Assembly: GCA_036365515.1 (NCBI GenBank)
Contig: CM070873.1
Location: 77,910,029 to 77,974,028 of the forward strand
DNA: 64,000 nt
DNA from: Torymus aiolomorphi
Lineage: Eukaryota; Arthropoda; Insecta; Hymenoptera; Torymidae
Direction: 5' to 3'
Shown: positions 10,467-24,700 of the stretch, in pieces
Layout: each line of letters opens with the position of its first letter
Position numbering within the stretch: position 1 is the first letter of the stretch
Program-made: the position numbers and the translations under genes
Notes under the pieces: model-generated
Database searches by the model: none
Told to the model about the DNA's origin: nothing
The model's input: the letters and a program-made list of their open reading frames with translations, nothing else

Positions 10467-13400
10467 CTGAAATGCAAAGGAAAAATCATTACAATTTTAC
10501 ACTTACTCGTTTCTTTTTTTTTTTTAATTTAATCAGTCAACTGTTTTTGCTGTACAAAACATGCAATAATCATTTAAATTTTTTAAAAACTAATATATGG
10601 AATCAACAGCTTGAACATAATTCCAAGTTGTTTGGAAGAAATTAGTTAATTAGCAAGTGGGCATGATGAGAGGGAATAAATTACAATATCTTATTTTACA
10701 CGTTGACCTGTTACTTCAGATTACAAAAAAAAAGTGCTTGTAAGATAGATTCTCATAATTTCAAGAAAGATTTGTAGGTAGTATTAAACTAATTTAACAT
10801 TTTACGATTAGATGTTGATAAATTTATTAATCGCAGTTTACAAGTGCTATAATTACTGCCGCCAATTCACAGCTTTTGATCATATTTCTATTACGCAGCT
10901 CTTAACTGTCACAGAGAGAATGAAAAGCAAAGCTATATAATATTACATATTTTTCGGCGGAAAGTTTATCGCCGCTATTTAACTTCCCGTTAGTTGTAAA
11001 GAATCCGAATCGAGAGGTCGTTTAGTTTCAAAAATACCCCTCCAACGAGTCATGGGCACACCGTGTGCACTAAACGACGGTCGCCGCCTGCAGTCACATA
11101 AAACTCGAACGCGCCGAAAAATAAATCATAGCCACGAGATGCTTCTCGAGATTCATATTTTTCTAGCCTTCGCGTTCGCATCGTTTCTCAGCCGCTCGAT
11201 AAATCGCTCGCTCGAACATTCAATAAATATCAATCACCGCTCACTCAAGCGCCTATCGCGGCGATTTACGAATCCTCTTTCCCCGCAAGAGAGTTCGCGC
11301 CGCGCTACGGAAATGCGCGCGCGCGGAATTTAAAATCCACGAGCGCAGCCGATGTTTATTAGAAATGGTAATGCAAGCCAGTCTTTTTCCCGAGCAGCGT
11401 CCATTTGTCTCGCGCATCGACTTTCGATTATATTGAAGCGCGCGTGCCAACTTTCTCGAGAGAGTGACATCCTTAAATATTTATACGCGCCGGCCCGCCG
11501 CACGTATACCTTCCGTCCGCCTCGACGTTGGCGATTTTTTCCCAGGCACGCGTCCATGATGCTCTTGCAGGAATTTGCTCCCGATGCTTTTCGTTTGGCC
11601 GCGGCGAACTTTTTAATCGGCGTGATTCATGGCGAAAAACTCGGGCTTTGACGTAAATTAGGATTCAGCGCCTATACTGTTCGACGAAACTTTATACGGC
11701 TTTCGAGTTGGCTTTTCAAAAAACTCCGAGGCCTTATGGATGAGGTATAAAAGCTTGTAAATTCGAGTTTAATAATTGCAAAGCTTGAGAAAACTTTTTA
11801 CATCGCGTCAAACTTAACGAGGTTTATAAATTAAAATTCAATTAAGGAGAAATAAATCTCTTGCGATTCTATACATTTTCATATACGCGTACCAAAGTCG
11901 TCGCTTGATGAATTTCATTGGTTTTGCATATCTTTCTTTTATGCATTAAATACAGAAATATGAATATTTGAAAACTGAAATTTTCAGAATACAGTAACAA
12001 AAAAAAATACTAGGCACGATTTGTCGTCTTGGGAGGTATGACACGCGCGCGACTTTTCCTCACGCTGCTCCGAAACGGCGCAGCGCTCGCCTAAAAGAGA
12101 TTAACGGCCTCCCTAACTTGATTTACCGCTTATAATTTCGCGGTCTGTTTCCTGCCGGGATTTTTCGAATCCGCGGCTCTTTAACGGTCGACTACCGCTG
12201 TGCTCGGCAATTGCCAACCCGGCCGGCCCCTCCTGCGATTTATGCGCGGCGCGCGACACTGAACTTGCGGGCGTGTGCGTAGATCTGTCTGTATTTGCGC
12301 AACGAGGAAACGGCCCCATTGGTATACAGCCACGCTGGCAGCGTTTAATTTCGAGTTTTATCAGTGTCGCTGTGTGCTGCGCACGCGGCCGCGCTGCAAT
12401 TACGAGAGTGGATTTCGCCTTCATAGATCTCGGGTCACTCGCTTCCCAGGACGGAGTCGCTGCGTTTCCCTAACGAGGCTCTGATTTTAATGAAAAGCGC
12501 TATTAGCGCATTCACGATGACGGAATAATGGCTCGCTAATATTATAATTGCTTCCTAGGACTGTTCGGAGCGATCGAATGGCGGACGTCAAATCTCTAGG
12601 CTCGAGGCGAGAAAAATACTATTTTTCTACCAAGATCAAGTAAACAGCTAGGTTTGAATGCTTCGTTTCAAGCGTTTACACATTCTTCCAACCGCCAAGT
12701 GTTTCTAAATAATTATAAGTTAAAATTGCAAACTATACTTCAATGCTAGTAGAGAAACTACAAAATTTCGCTATCCGATATTCCTTTTTATTAGAATTAC
12801 GTAAATTGATGTCTATCTAGTCGTAATTAAAAAATGTTTGCAAGATAATGACTTGACAATCATAGTTCATTTTCATCATATAAAATACATATTTATGCCA
12901 ACTATTTATTTTTAAAATAAATGCTAAAAGGTGTTTTATGTAATATGGCAATCATACGCTTGCGGGGAAATTGGTGATTGGCAGACGTAATACGTGATTG
13001 ACAATATAGAGATATTTTAAAGATGTTTGATTTATTATGCATTCAATGAAGTAACCTCCTGACGAAACGAATCTTTGTCCGTAACGCATAAAATTTTAAT
13101 AGGCATTTTTAAGTTTTCACTGTTTGTCGTATCGAAGAATATATTAAGTAAAGTTCAGACTAGAAATATGCAAAAATTTCAGAAATTATTAAGTTAGTAA
13201 AACGAATCCAGAGTTGTGTATTTGTCATCTTGGTTATATGGGAGTGAAGACAGGTTTTCTGAGATTCTATTTGAATACTATATAAATATAAAATTATGTA
13301 AATGGCCAGTAAAATCTGTGATAGTAAATTTCAGCCAATCAAATTTTCCAGCTATGCCATAAATGTTTGGTGCTGTAGATAGCCTTCATTATAGAAAAAG

Positions 13401-16400
13401 TATGTAACGATTTTATTTAAAAGAGATATTGAACATTTTTAACTTTTTGATTAAAACACCTAATATTGATCAAATGGAAATCACAAGTTGGTTTTACTGT
13501 TCACTTTATTTATTTGAGATTTAAATTTTTTTTATGCTATAGCATACATTTGCAAGCCAAGAATTTTCTAATGGAATTCCGACTAGGCTTTGTGTTTTCC
13601 TTCCGTTGCATATGGAAGCCCGGTACAGCGATCGAAAGTCTCGATTTACATCAGCGACGTCAGCAAATAGTCAGTTGAAAACGATTATCTCATTCGCATA
13701 AATCTTGTGAGATTTAACGTGTCTCATTGGGGACCGTATCAACATCTTTGAATCCTGCGTTTGCGCACCAAATAAGGCAAAAGTACCAGTTCTGAAACGA
13801 TTTTTGGCGTCGTTTCAGTTTTTCATAATTTTAAAATGAATTAATATAAAAATATGCAGATTTTTTACATCTGTGGATGAAGTAGGGCTTAATTAACAAA
13901 ATAATCACTTACAATACTGGATTTGAAGCAAATAATTAATTATATCAATAAAATAAGTCATAAGTCGAGATGTACGTATTGTGGAATGATGGTTTCGAGC
14001 GTTCGAGAGTTCTAAAGATATATCAAAATAAGTTACTTGTATGATATTTTCATAATATGTGTCATTGTTCAACAGAAAGCTTATGAATTGTAGATTTCAT
14101 TTTTCTGATCACTTCCAGGAGTTATTTTGGTTTTCATATCGAAAAAAGGTGTTCCATAATCAGTACATCAATTTCAAGTATTGTCCGTATTAATGGAACG
14201 AAATTTAACTGTGTTCCACGAACAGGGGCATCATGATTTGCATATGTATCCATTAGTGGAACAAGCGTAATTATTAATATTAACACGCATTTAGCTACTT
14301 ATGATATTGTCTGATTTAAAACAAATATGTTTTATTATATTCTACATTAATCATGAGTCATGTAAATAGCGTCATTCATAAAGTTTTTGTCATCTGAAAT
14401 ATGCGAGAAACATAACCTATAAATATCAGGATAACGTACAAATTTAGGCAATTAAAATTATTTTTAAAATCTACACATGTTTGAAACCCATTTGCTGTGA
14501 AAAGTTACTGAAGTAAATATCGTTTCAAATCAAATACATTAGTTTTTGTTTTTGTAATGCCAAGCAATAGTCCAAATTATATGATTTTGTAAGCTGTTCC
14601 AAAACTAGGCACTGTTCCGCAACTGGTACTTTTACCTTAGACCGTAATGAGATTCCTTGATATATTATCTTCCGTTGCGTTAAATATTTAATTATAAAAT
14701 TATTTTTTAAATGCAACAATCAATTCTTCATTACTTCAGGAGAAAAAATAAACTTGTGTTTATCATAATGTTCAACAAGCATTCAAACCGTCTTTCAAAA
14801 TATTTAATTCATGCAACTTTATGATTATAAAATTAAGAAAAATAATATATTTTTTGCTAAGAAAGTATTAAGGGAGCAAAAAACCTTTAAAAGGTAAAAA
14901 AGAACAAATTTCTTTTATTAAAAAAGAATTTTCTTTATTAAAGTAAGTTTAAAAGTTTTTTTATTAACAGAGACGTCTTTGCTTACACTTTTTGTTCGTA
15001 GGATTAAATATGAGCACTTGATTTAAAAAAATGATAAATAGTAGTTATACGGCATAAATTATTTATTAATAATTATTATATAAAGTACTCACTTCTAACA
15101 ATTTTTTTTTCATATAATCGTAAAATCGTAATTCAGCTCGGACCTATGATACTCAGAATACTACATTAAGAATAATTTCTATAATAATTAAATAATTTTT
15201 TCCATATTAAAAAAAATGTAGTTTTTTAGCTTTTGGAGAAGTCAAAGGTGTAGAAAATGCAAAGCCCTTTAAGCTGTAGATTATCTTATTTCTTAATTTA
15301 ACATGGGATTAAGAGGCACTAATAATTGCTTTTGACGTAATCGTGGCATCTCATCGCGAGCATTTATGCGCGCGTATTCAAGGGCCGTACTTTTCGTTGA
15401 ATGGGAATTCATGGCTGTTGATGAGAGGACTGTGATTTTTCATGAATGCAGCCCGACGTTTAAAACTCGTAGTTTTTGAATTTTTCAAATTACCGATCAA
15501 TTTGGTAAATTACAGTTCTCCGCTAAACAGTAAAGATGATGAGAGGATTATGCAAATGTGAGACAAGTAGCAGTTTATGACTGCAAATAGTGTATAATGC
15601 AAGTATTTCGTATTATAATTTTAACTTTTAAAAAAAAAACTTATGAACACTTATTTATTAAAACATAGATAACAAAATGCAATAAAATGATACTTATCTA
15701 CATTTATAATTTCTTAGACATCTTTCAATTTTTGAAACTCAGCAATAATTTTGATAGTAATACAGTTGAAATATTTATTTTCCATATAATTTCGAATGTA
15801 AATCTAGAAAATTTCTTAATACTTATGCAACTTCTTTAAAATTTACAGTTCTTACAAAAAAAGAGAAAGCTTTGTTGAATATAATATTTATGAATATATT
15901 AAAACATGTTTTCACGATTTTCAGTTCCTAATTCTCATCAATTATGAAGTATTAATAATAGCTTATAGCCTTCATCCAGTCCCAGAAATTACCTTGTATG
16001 CATTAATGTGTTAATTTACTCATTTTAAACTCGTAAAATGTGTCAGACAGTCTAGTTTGCTACATGCATCTCGCATTCCACGCTACTCATATTTACATAA
16101 TATTCTAGTATAGGTAATAATTAGCCCTCGGGACACGCCATTTTCTACCAACGTTTGCTGCTTCTCAGACATTTATCCTACCGCTATCTCGTAAGAATAT
16201 CAGAAAACTCCTGTTTGACTATGAGCGATCCTTCATATATATATGTATATGCATGAGCATCTTTTCCGAGGGAAGCATCATTTTGATTTGTTTAATTCCC
16301 AACTGACAATGCATCATTCGATTTCATACGCTGCTTTTAATTTATGCGACGAACTGTTCGAGCGAAGAGAGAAAAACTGCAGAATTTCATCATTCTTACT

Positions 16401-18069
16401 TCTGCGTACGGAGCGTTCGGATATTTGAGAGATATGACTTTTTGCCTTGAAACCTGTTCACCGGGTAAAATGCGACGGAAGATCCGAAAAAAGTAGCGAG
16501 GCATTGCACAGTCGGCTGCTTCGAAATTATAATCATCGATTCGGGAGAAAAGCGTATCGCGATCTCGGAATTTAATTCGGAAAGAAAAAGCAGCCGCGTA
16601 CCGAGCAAGTGCGTTGGTACATGTACGCGGACAGGCCTCTGCAAAGAGTACAAAGCAACGAGAGAAAGCCGAAGATAAGAGAAAGAGAGGGAAGAGCCGG
16701 TCTCCGAAAGGAGCAGACGCCTCATTAGCATTCGCTCTTCTCGTTTTGCTCGGGGCTGCCATTCATGAATGAAGCCGCGTGCGCGCGCGCACACCCACGT
16801 TCGGTATTGCAGCTGCAGCGCACGTACGCGCGCAAGCGTGTGAGGGTATATATGCGCGCAGCTTCGCGGGTGGGACAGCCATAAGCGCATCGCCGCGCGT
16901 AATTTGAAGGTACCCGCGCGTGCATGCGAGCTACGAGGCAATTTGTATGTACTCGCGCTCCCCGAGTATATATGCAGCCCCCCCTCCTCTTTCTCTTTTC
17001 GCCTCGCATTTTTATTATCGTTACGTGCACAGTCGCTCCTCGATTTGCAGATTCTCGAATTTGAGTTTGGAGTCGAGCCAGCTTGTAAATTGCATAAAAC
17101 GCATCAGAAAAGCGAGGCGTTGCGCAGGCTGACGAAGAATTTTTCACTGTGGGCTTGATTGCTTGAAATTTTTTAAATTATGCCTTTTGGTACTCCGTCG
17201 ACTGCAGCTGCACGACGTAAGTAAAAATTACTGCCATTACTCGAAAATTATTTTGGATAGAAAACTATTATCTGATTACTTATTTCAGATTGAAATTGAT
17301 GTTGCGATGAGTTTCATTTATAATACCATAAAAAGTTGATAATCAAAATAAGAGAACAGTCAGCTTCGGCTTAAAATAATTTTGGTGAAAACAAAAGTAG
17401 CTCGTATATAGGTTCCTTTGCGGAGAAGACAATTCATCAGCGAGGGCGAGCTTTTCCTCGCAGGCGCGCCGCATTGCGGGGCCTCACCTCTCCTGTCACC
17501 TGCCAATTTTCCGCGCGAGACAAAACGGAGCCTCGCGCGTCGGGCCCTATTAGTATGCCCATCCTCGATCGATTTACACCGCTGCACCCTAAGACCCGTC
17601 GTCCCACGCGCGCGCCTGCGAAGGACTTGGAATTTCCGGGTACATCTCGGCCGCATACGCAGCTCTGCGTGCATGCGCAGTCTTAAAAGTTTCGCGCGCA
17701 CGTCGCGCGATGCTAATTTGCGAGAGCGTTAACAGACGCGCGCGAGCCTCGTTCCCTTTTTCTCGGCCGAGGAAGAGGCCGCGCATCATCGTAATGCAAC
17801 GATTATCGTATTTCATGTAAAACGAGAGGGGCCTTCAAGGGGAAATTCGAGGGGCGTGCTTTACGAGCGCAGAGGGAGCCTCTTTTCCAGTAGGTGCGCA
17901 AAGAAGTCGCTTTGAGGGTGCCTTCCGCTTTGTGAGGAATTTTTCGGGCTCTTCATTCTCGCGATGCATTGCGCTGCCTTTTATGGGAGGTGGCTGAACT
18001 GATTTATTTTTCGATATTCGACATTTGATTGATTGAATGTCGAGTAAGAAAAACACGAGAAACGAATAT

Positions 18070-19002
18070 AATTTTTATGTGGAGCCCTTTTTATTACATG
18101 TAGCATGCTAGCGAAATTCAAACGCGCTCCGTGCGTTCTATTTTGTTTTTGAGCTTTTGAACACTATTTTTCATTATGTTTTAGTTTTAATTAGTTCAAA
18201 TGATAAGATAATTAGATACATTTTTCAAACAAAAAATCAAATGTTTTTATTCTATTTTAATTATTTAATAATTCTATAAATACTTGAATTTCAAAATTCA
18301 AATCTAGCGTACATTTTCAATTTAAAAAAACATGCAAATATTCGCTCTTCTTTCAAATAACCAATCAGATCGAGTCTTTAAATGAGCCACTTCTTCCGGC
18401 TAACATTTTTTTAAGAGAGGAAATAGTGTGAATTGCAAATATAAACTGTTCTGCTGAATTTCAATTGTTTCTTCTTTTTTATTTTCAAATATGTATTTAG
18501 TGTAATTTTGTATAATGTTGTATCCACTTATTCCCCAATTATCCTTATGGTATATACGGTCGAAAAAACGATTTCCATGAGAAGGGTTAATAGGCGTTTC
18601 CCTTAAAAGAACGCAGTACCGGACGTAGGCGTTTAATCAGCGGAACCTCTTATGGGCCTGTGAGCTTTTACACAGGTACTGTCTATTTTGAAAAGATCGT
18701 ATAATTTATTTGTTTTGCAATTTATACAAGCATTATTATGATTACTGGTGAAATTTTATAAGGAACAACGAGTAGTATTTCATAATACACCAACAAAATT
18801 TTTCTTATTAACCAACATTAAGCAGACATTTATGCAATTTTAAATATCTTCGTGCATACATTTTCGGAATATAATAGTCCTTATTGCTTCCTCCTAGAGG
18901 AAGCTTTGTGATAGTAAAAAAAAAAGTTTATGAGATAATGTGTTAGAAATGTTATTTAGCAAATTTGGAATCGAAATACACTATTTTTAGAAAATGTTTA
19001 GG

Positions 19003-19003
<1 letters not shown>
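18070..19003. other. AT-rich DNA, nothing recognised
   Basis: AT-rich sequence with no open frame, repeat structure or regulatory motif that I can support. It leads into the (TG)n tract. Confidence 0.4.

Positions 19004-19070
<67 letters not shown>
19004..19070. repeat. (TG)n microsatellite, about 33 uninterrupted units
   Basis: An uninterrupted TG dinucleotide tract ending in ATGTATGTCC. It immediately abuts the left side of the dispersed repeat copy at 19.2 kb, whose other copy at 24.7 kb has no such tract. Confidence 0.97.
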
Positions 19071-19078
<8 letters not shown>

Positions 19079-19189
19079 CCGTATACGCTGATATCTCATG
19101 ATCTATTCGACCGATTTTAACGGGAGAGTGATCATTCTTTTAGATTTTGCTTCTACAATTGGGGTCAATATTCTATTTTTGTAAAATTT

Positions 19190-21055
19190 AATTTTTTTTT
19201 TATAGCCATTTTTTAATTTTCAAAATTTTTATTTTTGATATTTTTAATATTTAGAACAAATATTGTTTACATATCATGAATTCTCTGTATGTAGGATAAA
19301 ATTATCTACAATTTAAAAAAAAAAGTCGGTAGCTATATTTCGTCATAAGTTATTGATGAAAACGTAATTTTTTGTAAATAGGTTATATTTCGAAATTAAA
19401 AAAAAATATTAACATGAATATTTTTTTGGTTATAAAGGATATTAAGTACTATAACTTACTAAATTTTTAGGTTTTTTATTCATTATTTTTTGAGAAAAAA
19501 AATAATTTATAAAAAAAAGTGATTTTTTTTGTCGTTCAATAACTATAGTAAAAATGGCTTAATCACTTTGAAATTCTTTGTAGGGGTAGATTTTGTATAC
19601 CAATCGAGTGAGTTCTTTGGGCAAAAGGATTGATCCATAAATTTCGGAGATATTTGAGGTTAAAATTTTTCAATTTTTTTTTAAATCGTAATTTCTCGAG
19701 AACGGCTCTATGTATCTAAATGGGGTGGGTGGCATTCGAAAGAAAATTAAATTACCTATATTTTCTTAAAAAATTAATTCTCTAGCTATCACGGTTCTTT
19801 TGTTATTAACAAAAACGTAAAAATTAAAAAAAAATGAGTTTTATATGTTCAACTATTACAAGAGTAAAATTGTCTTATTCGCTTCAAAATTCATTGTAGA
19901 GGTATATTATTGATAGTTCTCGGATGAGTTCTTTTGGCAAAATGATTGGTTCATAAATTTCAGAGATATTTGAGGTTAAAATTTTTCTAGACATTTTTAA
20001 AATGTATTTCTTGAGGATGGCTCTGTGTATCTGAATGGGATGGGTAGCATTTGAAAGAGAATTAAAATATTTATATTTTCTAAAAAGAAAAATTTTTTAG
20101 TTATCACGGGTTTTTATTATTAACAAAAATGTAAAACTTGAAAAATTGAAAAATGAAAAAAAAAATCTGTTTTTATCAAATTTTTTAAAATAAATCATTT
20201 AAAGTACATTTAAAATACGCACACATATCCGAAGAACAATCGAACAGACGACGACATGCGTGAGTAACTGAAGAAGACGAATATTCAGCAAAGAGAAGTC
20301 GATCGAATCGTCAAACCATAGTTATTAAAAAACGATGATCTTGTACGAGATGTAGAATCATTCTCTGGATATTAAAAGAAACAAGCTTACTCTCTAGCAC
20401 GACACTAGACGAATCCACAACATTCGATGTTATTTATTTTATAGTTTAAAAATATGAATTTTTCTTATGAAATTTTTTGTAATCAATCTCAAAATGTAAT
20501 AATAGCAAAATATTAAATAAAATGAATATATTGAACTAACATGTGAATAATATTTATATAAAAAAATTTATTTATAAAATCCGAATACAACATTTTTTAT
20601 GGAATAATATATAATTATATTATAATTTTTATAGAAATATAATAGAAAATAAAATTGCTTTACTGTATTGCATGCTGTGCCGCATGTGCGTTATGTCTCC
20701 CATACAATAATTTTTCTTGTAAACACAATCAAAGAACAACTTTAGAATATTTTTTTTATTTCAAACCAATGTACGACGAGAAGCCGTTGACAGTGGACTT
20801 GAAGAAGAAAAATTTGATGAAGAATAGAACTTGAAGAAGATTGTTTTCCATTCATATAAGAATTAAAATCACAAACAAATAAATTACAAATGGAACCTCA
20901 ATGAATAGCCATGAAAAAATTACAAGTTAATATTTTCCATAAAGTTTTTTAAATTTTTTTCGTGAAAAATTTATTTTTCGAATTTTAATATAATAAAAGG
21001 AATCAAAAAATTATTTTGAGGAAGCTACGTGCCAATGAATTGGCAGCGGTTTTTT
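19190..21055. mobile_element. Diverged copy 1 of the CCCTGGTAGAAA-type element (body only)
   Basis: From about 19201 to 20195 the sequence matches 24730-25738 almost base for base. After an unmatched 0.8 kb, the block at 20995-21055 (GAGGAAGCTACG...GGCAGCGG) matches 25918-25980. The terminal CCCTGGTAGAAA found in the other copy is absent on both sides. The left flank is instead the (TG)n tract and a unique phrase. The body carries an internal, diverged direct duplication (about 19531-19826 and 19841-20140). No coding capacity was seen. Confidence 0.7.
21030..21045. repeat. TGCCAATGAATTGGCA palindrome within the element
   Basis: A perfect 7-base inverted repeat around GA, embedded in a ~40-base block that is the best conserved part of both element copies (the second is at 25955-25970). 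It is possibly a protein-binding or cleavage-related site of the transposon. Confidence 0.6.
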
Positions 21056-21337
21056 TATACATGGCATTAATTTATTTGGAATAATATTGAAAGATTAAAC
21101 TTAAAGATCTAAATAAAAGATTTTTTCCACATGTTCGTTGTTAACTCAATTAACTTTCATAGCGCACACTAATAGACACTCTCTTGTTATCGATCTGCAG
21201 TATCATAAAAATCCATCTTTTAGTATGAATGCAAGACGTGGTTTAATCAAGACATGTGTGCGAGCGCTGCCGCACTCGGAGCTCTCTAGCGGCTTTGTCA
21301 CATCGCGTCGCACTGCGAGCGAATTTCGTTGGCAGTA

Positions 21338-22567
21338 GGGGAAGGCGGGGCATGGCGTGTCAGGTAGGTAAGTTTGGCACCCTCATATTTTTAATATTAA
21401 TGAATGCAAAAAATGTAATTTTTACGTAAACCTAATTAGATATGCTTTTAGAATTTTCCTCTATACTTTTGAGATTATAGATAATGTTTAACATTTAATT
21501 TAATAAGATTGAAAATCGGTGCTTAGAAACAAGGTTGACTTCATTTTTAAGTCGCTTGGAGCAACGAGAAAATGATTTTTTTTCTAAATGAGACCAAGCC
21601 TATTTGATAGTTTCAACTTTTATCTTTCAAGCCCTGTTTTTGTTATTTTCAGAAAATCTTTATAAATAATATAATTAAAAAATGAAAATGGTATTAAAAT
21701 GGGGCATGACGTGGCACCCTGGCGGGGCACGCGTGGCACACTCCGGCGTATCAGTGCGCCGCGGCGGCCGCCGAGCAAAGTGATCTAACCTACAAACCAA
21801 AAACGGAGCAAGATGGGTTAACAACTATGCAGTGCAATAATTTAGTTTTAAACTAGTTTTTAGTTTCAATTATTAGATTAATAAGTAAATAACGATTATT
21901 TCGACTGCGTATTAAGTTATAGAGTAGAAAAAACAATGGTAAGGAAGGAATTAATTGTAGATACTCAAACTGCCTTTTTCAATGGTCAGGTAGTTCAAAT
22001 ATGCTACATAGATGAAAATGATGCGAAATCTTTAAATTTAAACTTATTGTAATAATAATGATAATTTGTTAATCAAACAAAAGCATTATGTTGTGATCAT
22101 ATTTTATAAGAAGGAACTTATAATATAAAATCATTTATTAAAATGTAATAATTTATTTTAAAATAAAAATTGTTATGTTCCTTAATAAAAATAAAATTTT
22201 TAATTTTCAATAGACTGATTAATTATTTGATTTTTGAAAATTTTATTATGGCATAATTATTAAAGAATTAATTACTGGAAAAAAGAATTGAAAAATACCT
22301 ATAGTAAAATATTAAATTTGACCGTGCCATGCGTGCCCCGTCGGGTGCCACAATCCACCCGCCGGTGGGGCACGTAGAGCATTTTTTTCAGAATTTCTTT
22401 TCTGTCTTTTATCAATAATTAAAAGAAAATGAAAAAAAAGTTAATAGTTTATTTTATTTTATTTTTTTCTGATCTAATTATTCCGTTTTTGTACATTTTG
22501 AAATAATACACGGTTTAGTTGTTATTTTTAATCAAAGTTAGGGTGTCACACGTGCCCCGCCCTCCCC
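21338..22567. mobile_element. 1.23 kb TA-flanked DNA transposon, GGGGAAGGCGGGGCA ends
   Basis: The left end GGGGAAGGCGGGGCATG and the right end, read inward, GGGGAGGGCGGGGCACG form inverted repeats, and each is flanked by TA (21336-21337 and 22568-22569). This is the target-site pattern of Tc1/mariner/pogo-like elements, although a piggyBac-like or other family with TA in its ends is possible. Subterminal GC-rich blocks at 21700-21780 and 22320-22380 repeat the terminal motif. The AT-rich middle holds only a 38-codon open frame (21935-22051), so it is non-autonomous. Confidence 0.8.
21935..22051 (+). CDS. 38-residue open frame inside the transposon, uncertain
   Basis: ATG to TAA, beginning MVRKELIVDTQTAFF and ending in an Asn/Leu tail. 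No domain is recognised. The ATG is followed by GTAAGG, so it may be a splice donor remnant rather than a coding start. It may be a leftover of a longer transposase leader, or chance. Confidence 0.15.
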
Positions 22568-24700
22568 TATATACTCACTCCCTCGACAGACAGATCATCG
22601 GCGCAGATACATATACACACGCGGTACCATACAGTATCCGCCAGAAAGGCGCAGCGACTGATTCAACTGCCGAGGAGGTAATGCTATCTCCTTGGTACGC
22701 GCGCGCGCGAGTCGATCGACCGATCGATCGCGGAGATAACACTTGTGGAATTCGCGTAACGAGAGTCCCCCCTTCTCCCCTGCTTTTTCTAGGCAGCTAC
22801 GTCTGGTCTGTCGTTATTAATTGGGGGAGCTATTTTTTCCGTAATGGGACAATTAATCTTCCCGTGGTTGATTTTATGCGTCACCCGCGCAATGAGTCAC
22901 TGACGCGCGAGCTGCCGCGTGTGCGTGTATTTGTTTAGCGTCGCTTATCCGATATTTAGCTATTTACGATGTTTATCTTAACGCTGGAAGCTGTAATTTT
23001 GCTTTTTTACAACTAGCCCTAGGGTGTTTTATAGTTATGCAGATTTAGTTTTGTGATATCATCCAAGTGCTACACTGCCATGACGTTTGAGTAATTGAGT
23101 TTTTGTATATCCCTTGCCATTGTGTAGATATTGCAAGATGCGTTACTTTTTATTCTGGAATTTGTGTTATATATAAAGTTCATATAGTTTATAAGTTTCA
23201 AATATGAATAGCTTTGTGTGAGTAATACAAATGTGCTTGAATACTGATTGAGCTAGTATATAAGTATAATAGATTTATTTAAACAAGTAATAATGCTGTC
23301 AATAGATGGAGTTTTTCAGTAGCCTTCCAATTATATATTATAAAATTAGTATTTTATATCGGACTAGCTGGAGGCTATTGAATAAATAAACCAAATAATA
23401 TTTTTTATATTATTTTCACTGTACGACTATACAAATGAAATAGCTGTTTTTTTAACATATACATCATTTATTCCTTGTATGCGTGTTTTATTGGCGGCAG
23501 TACGTGTTTAATAACGAAATGTGAATTCATGTGATTGCTATGGAAAAAGGTTGCGCCTTTGTTTGACAAATGAACTTTTTATATGCATGGCTGAAAAGCT
23601 CAAATTTACATATTATATCTGTATTAAAAAATAAATATTTATAAACTCGTCAATGTTCAGAGAATTTCGGAAAGTTACAAAGAATGAAAAAATAACAGTA
23701 AAATACAAAAAATATAACTTGCTCCGGGTATCAATATTAATTCACAACAAATGCATTGTCAAAAGATTTGTATTCAAAAGTTCGGAATGCGATTTCTCAT
23801 CAGGGCGCGCACATATGCATACTACACGTCGTCCGCAATAATTGCGCGAACATACGACGCGTTAATTCTCTCGCCGCCGATACTACAACTCGTCGAAGGC
23901 GATGCTCCGGTAATAAGTAACGCGCGCTCGACTTCCTGGGTCGTGAGAGATGCTATCTCTCTGAAACTTACACGCAGCCGCGGCTGAACGCGTGGGATGC
24001 GCGAGCGAGCGGCCGTTGCTTCTCTTTCTCGACCGCGAAGAGCTGTATATATTCGCGATTGTCTCTCTCCCAGGCGCGAAAATTAGAATTCTTAATGACT
24101 AGAAAGCTTTCGGCGCGCTTTTTGCCGATTATAACGCGCGAATGCAATTATATTGTGAAAAATAGCCGTGGTGGGTGTTCGCGGCGGGTCTCAGGCGAGA
24201 GTAGCCGCGCGGAGGCGCAATAAGTGATCAGTTTTATCGACGGCTCCGACGTTTCCTCGAGGGCGGAAAGAATAAATCCACCTTGCGAAAGTATCCGCGC
24301 GCATAAAAAAAAGGTGTAATATGGCATTGACTAGCGCGTATGATGTATCGATATTATTTTCACTTTAATAGCAATCAACGACGCTAATGGCACGGGTGCA
24401 TGCAAACGCTCGTAAACCTTTCAAGAAAATCAATTTTTTCTCTGCATCTACGCACGTTCAATTTCGCAAAATGAATTTATGTAATTTCATTCGACACCTA
24501 CTTTAATGCAAATGATGCTACGACGATATTTTCACAAATATCGCCGAGTGAATTTATATGAAAATTTATGAAAAGAATAATTGAAAAATTTAACGTGATC
24601 AACGAGCGGTCTATGTATAGAAAACACCGGAAAAGGATTTTATGAACTATCATTACAATCGTAACAAATACTCTTGCTGTACTTTTTTCCAAAACGAAAA

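Noticed and set aside
16396..17158. Several overlapping frames of 84-181 residues on both strands
   Set aside because: They overlap in at least four frames of one CpG-rich island, with Arg/Ala/Ser/Cys bias. Only an elevated GC content is needed to explain them.
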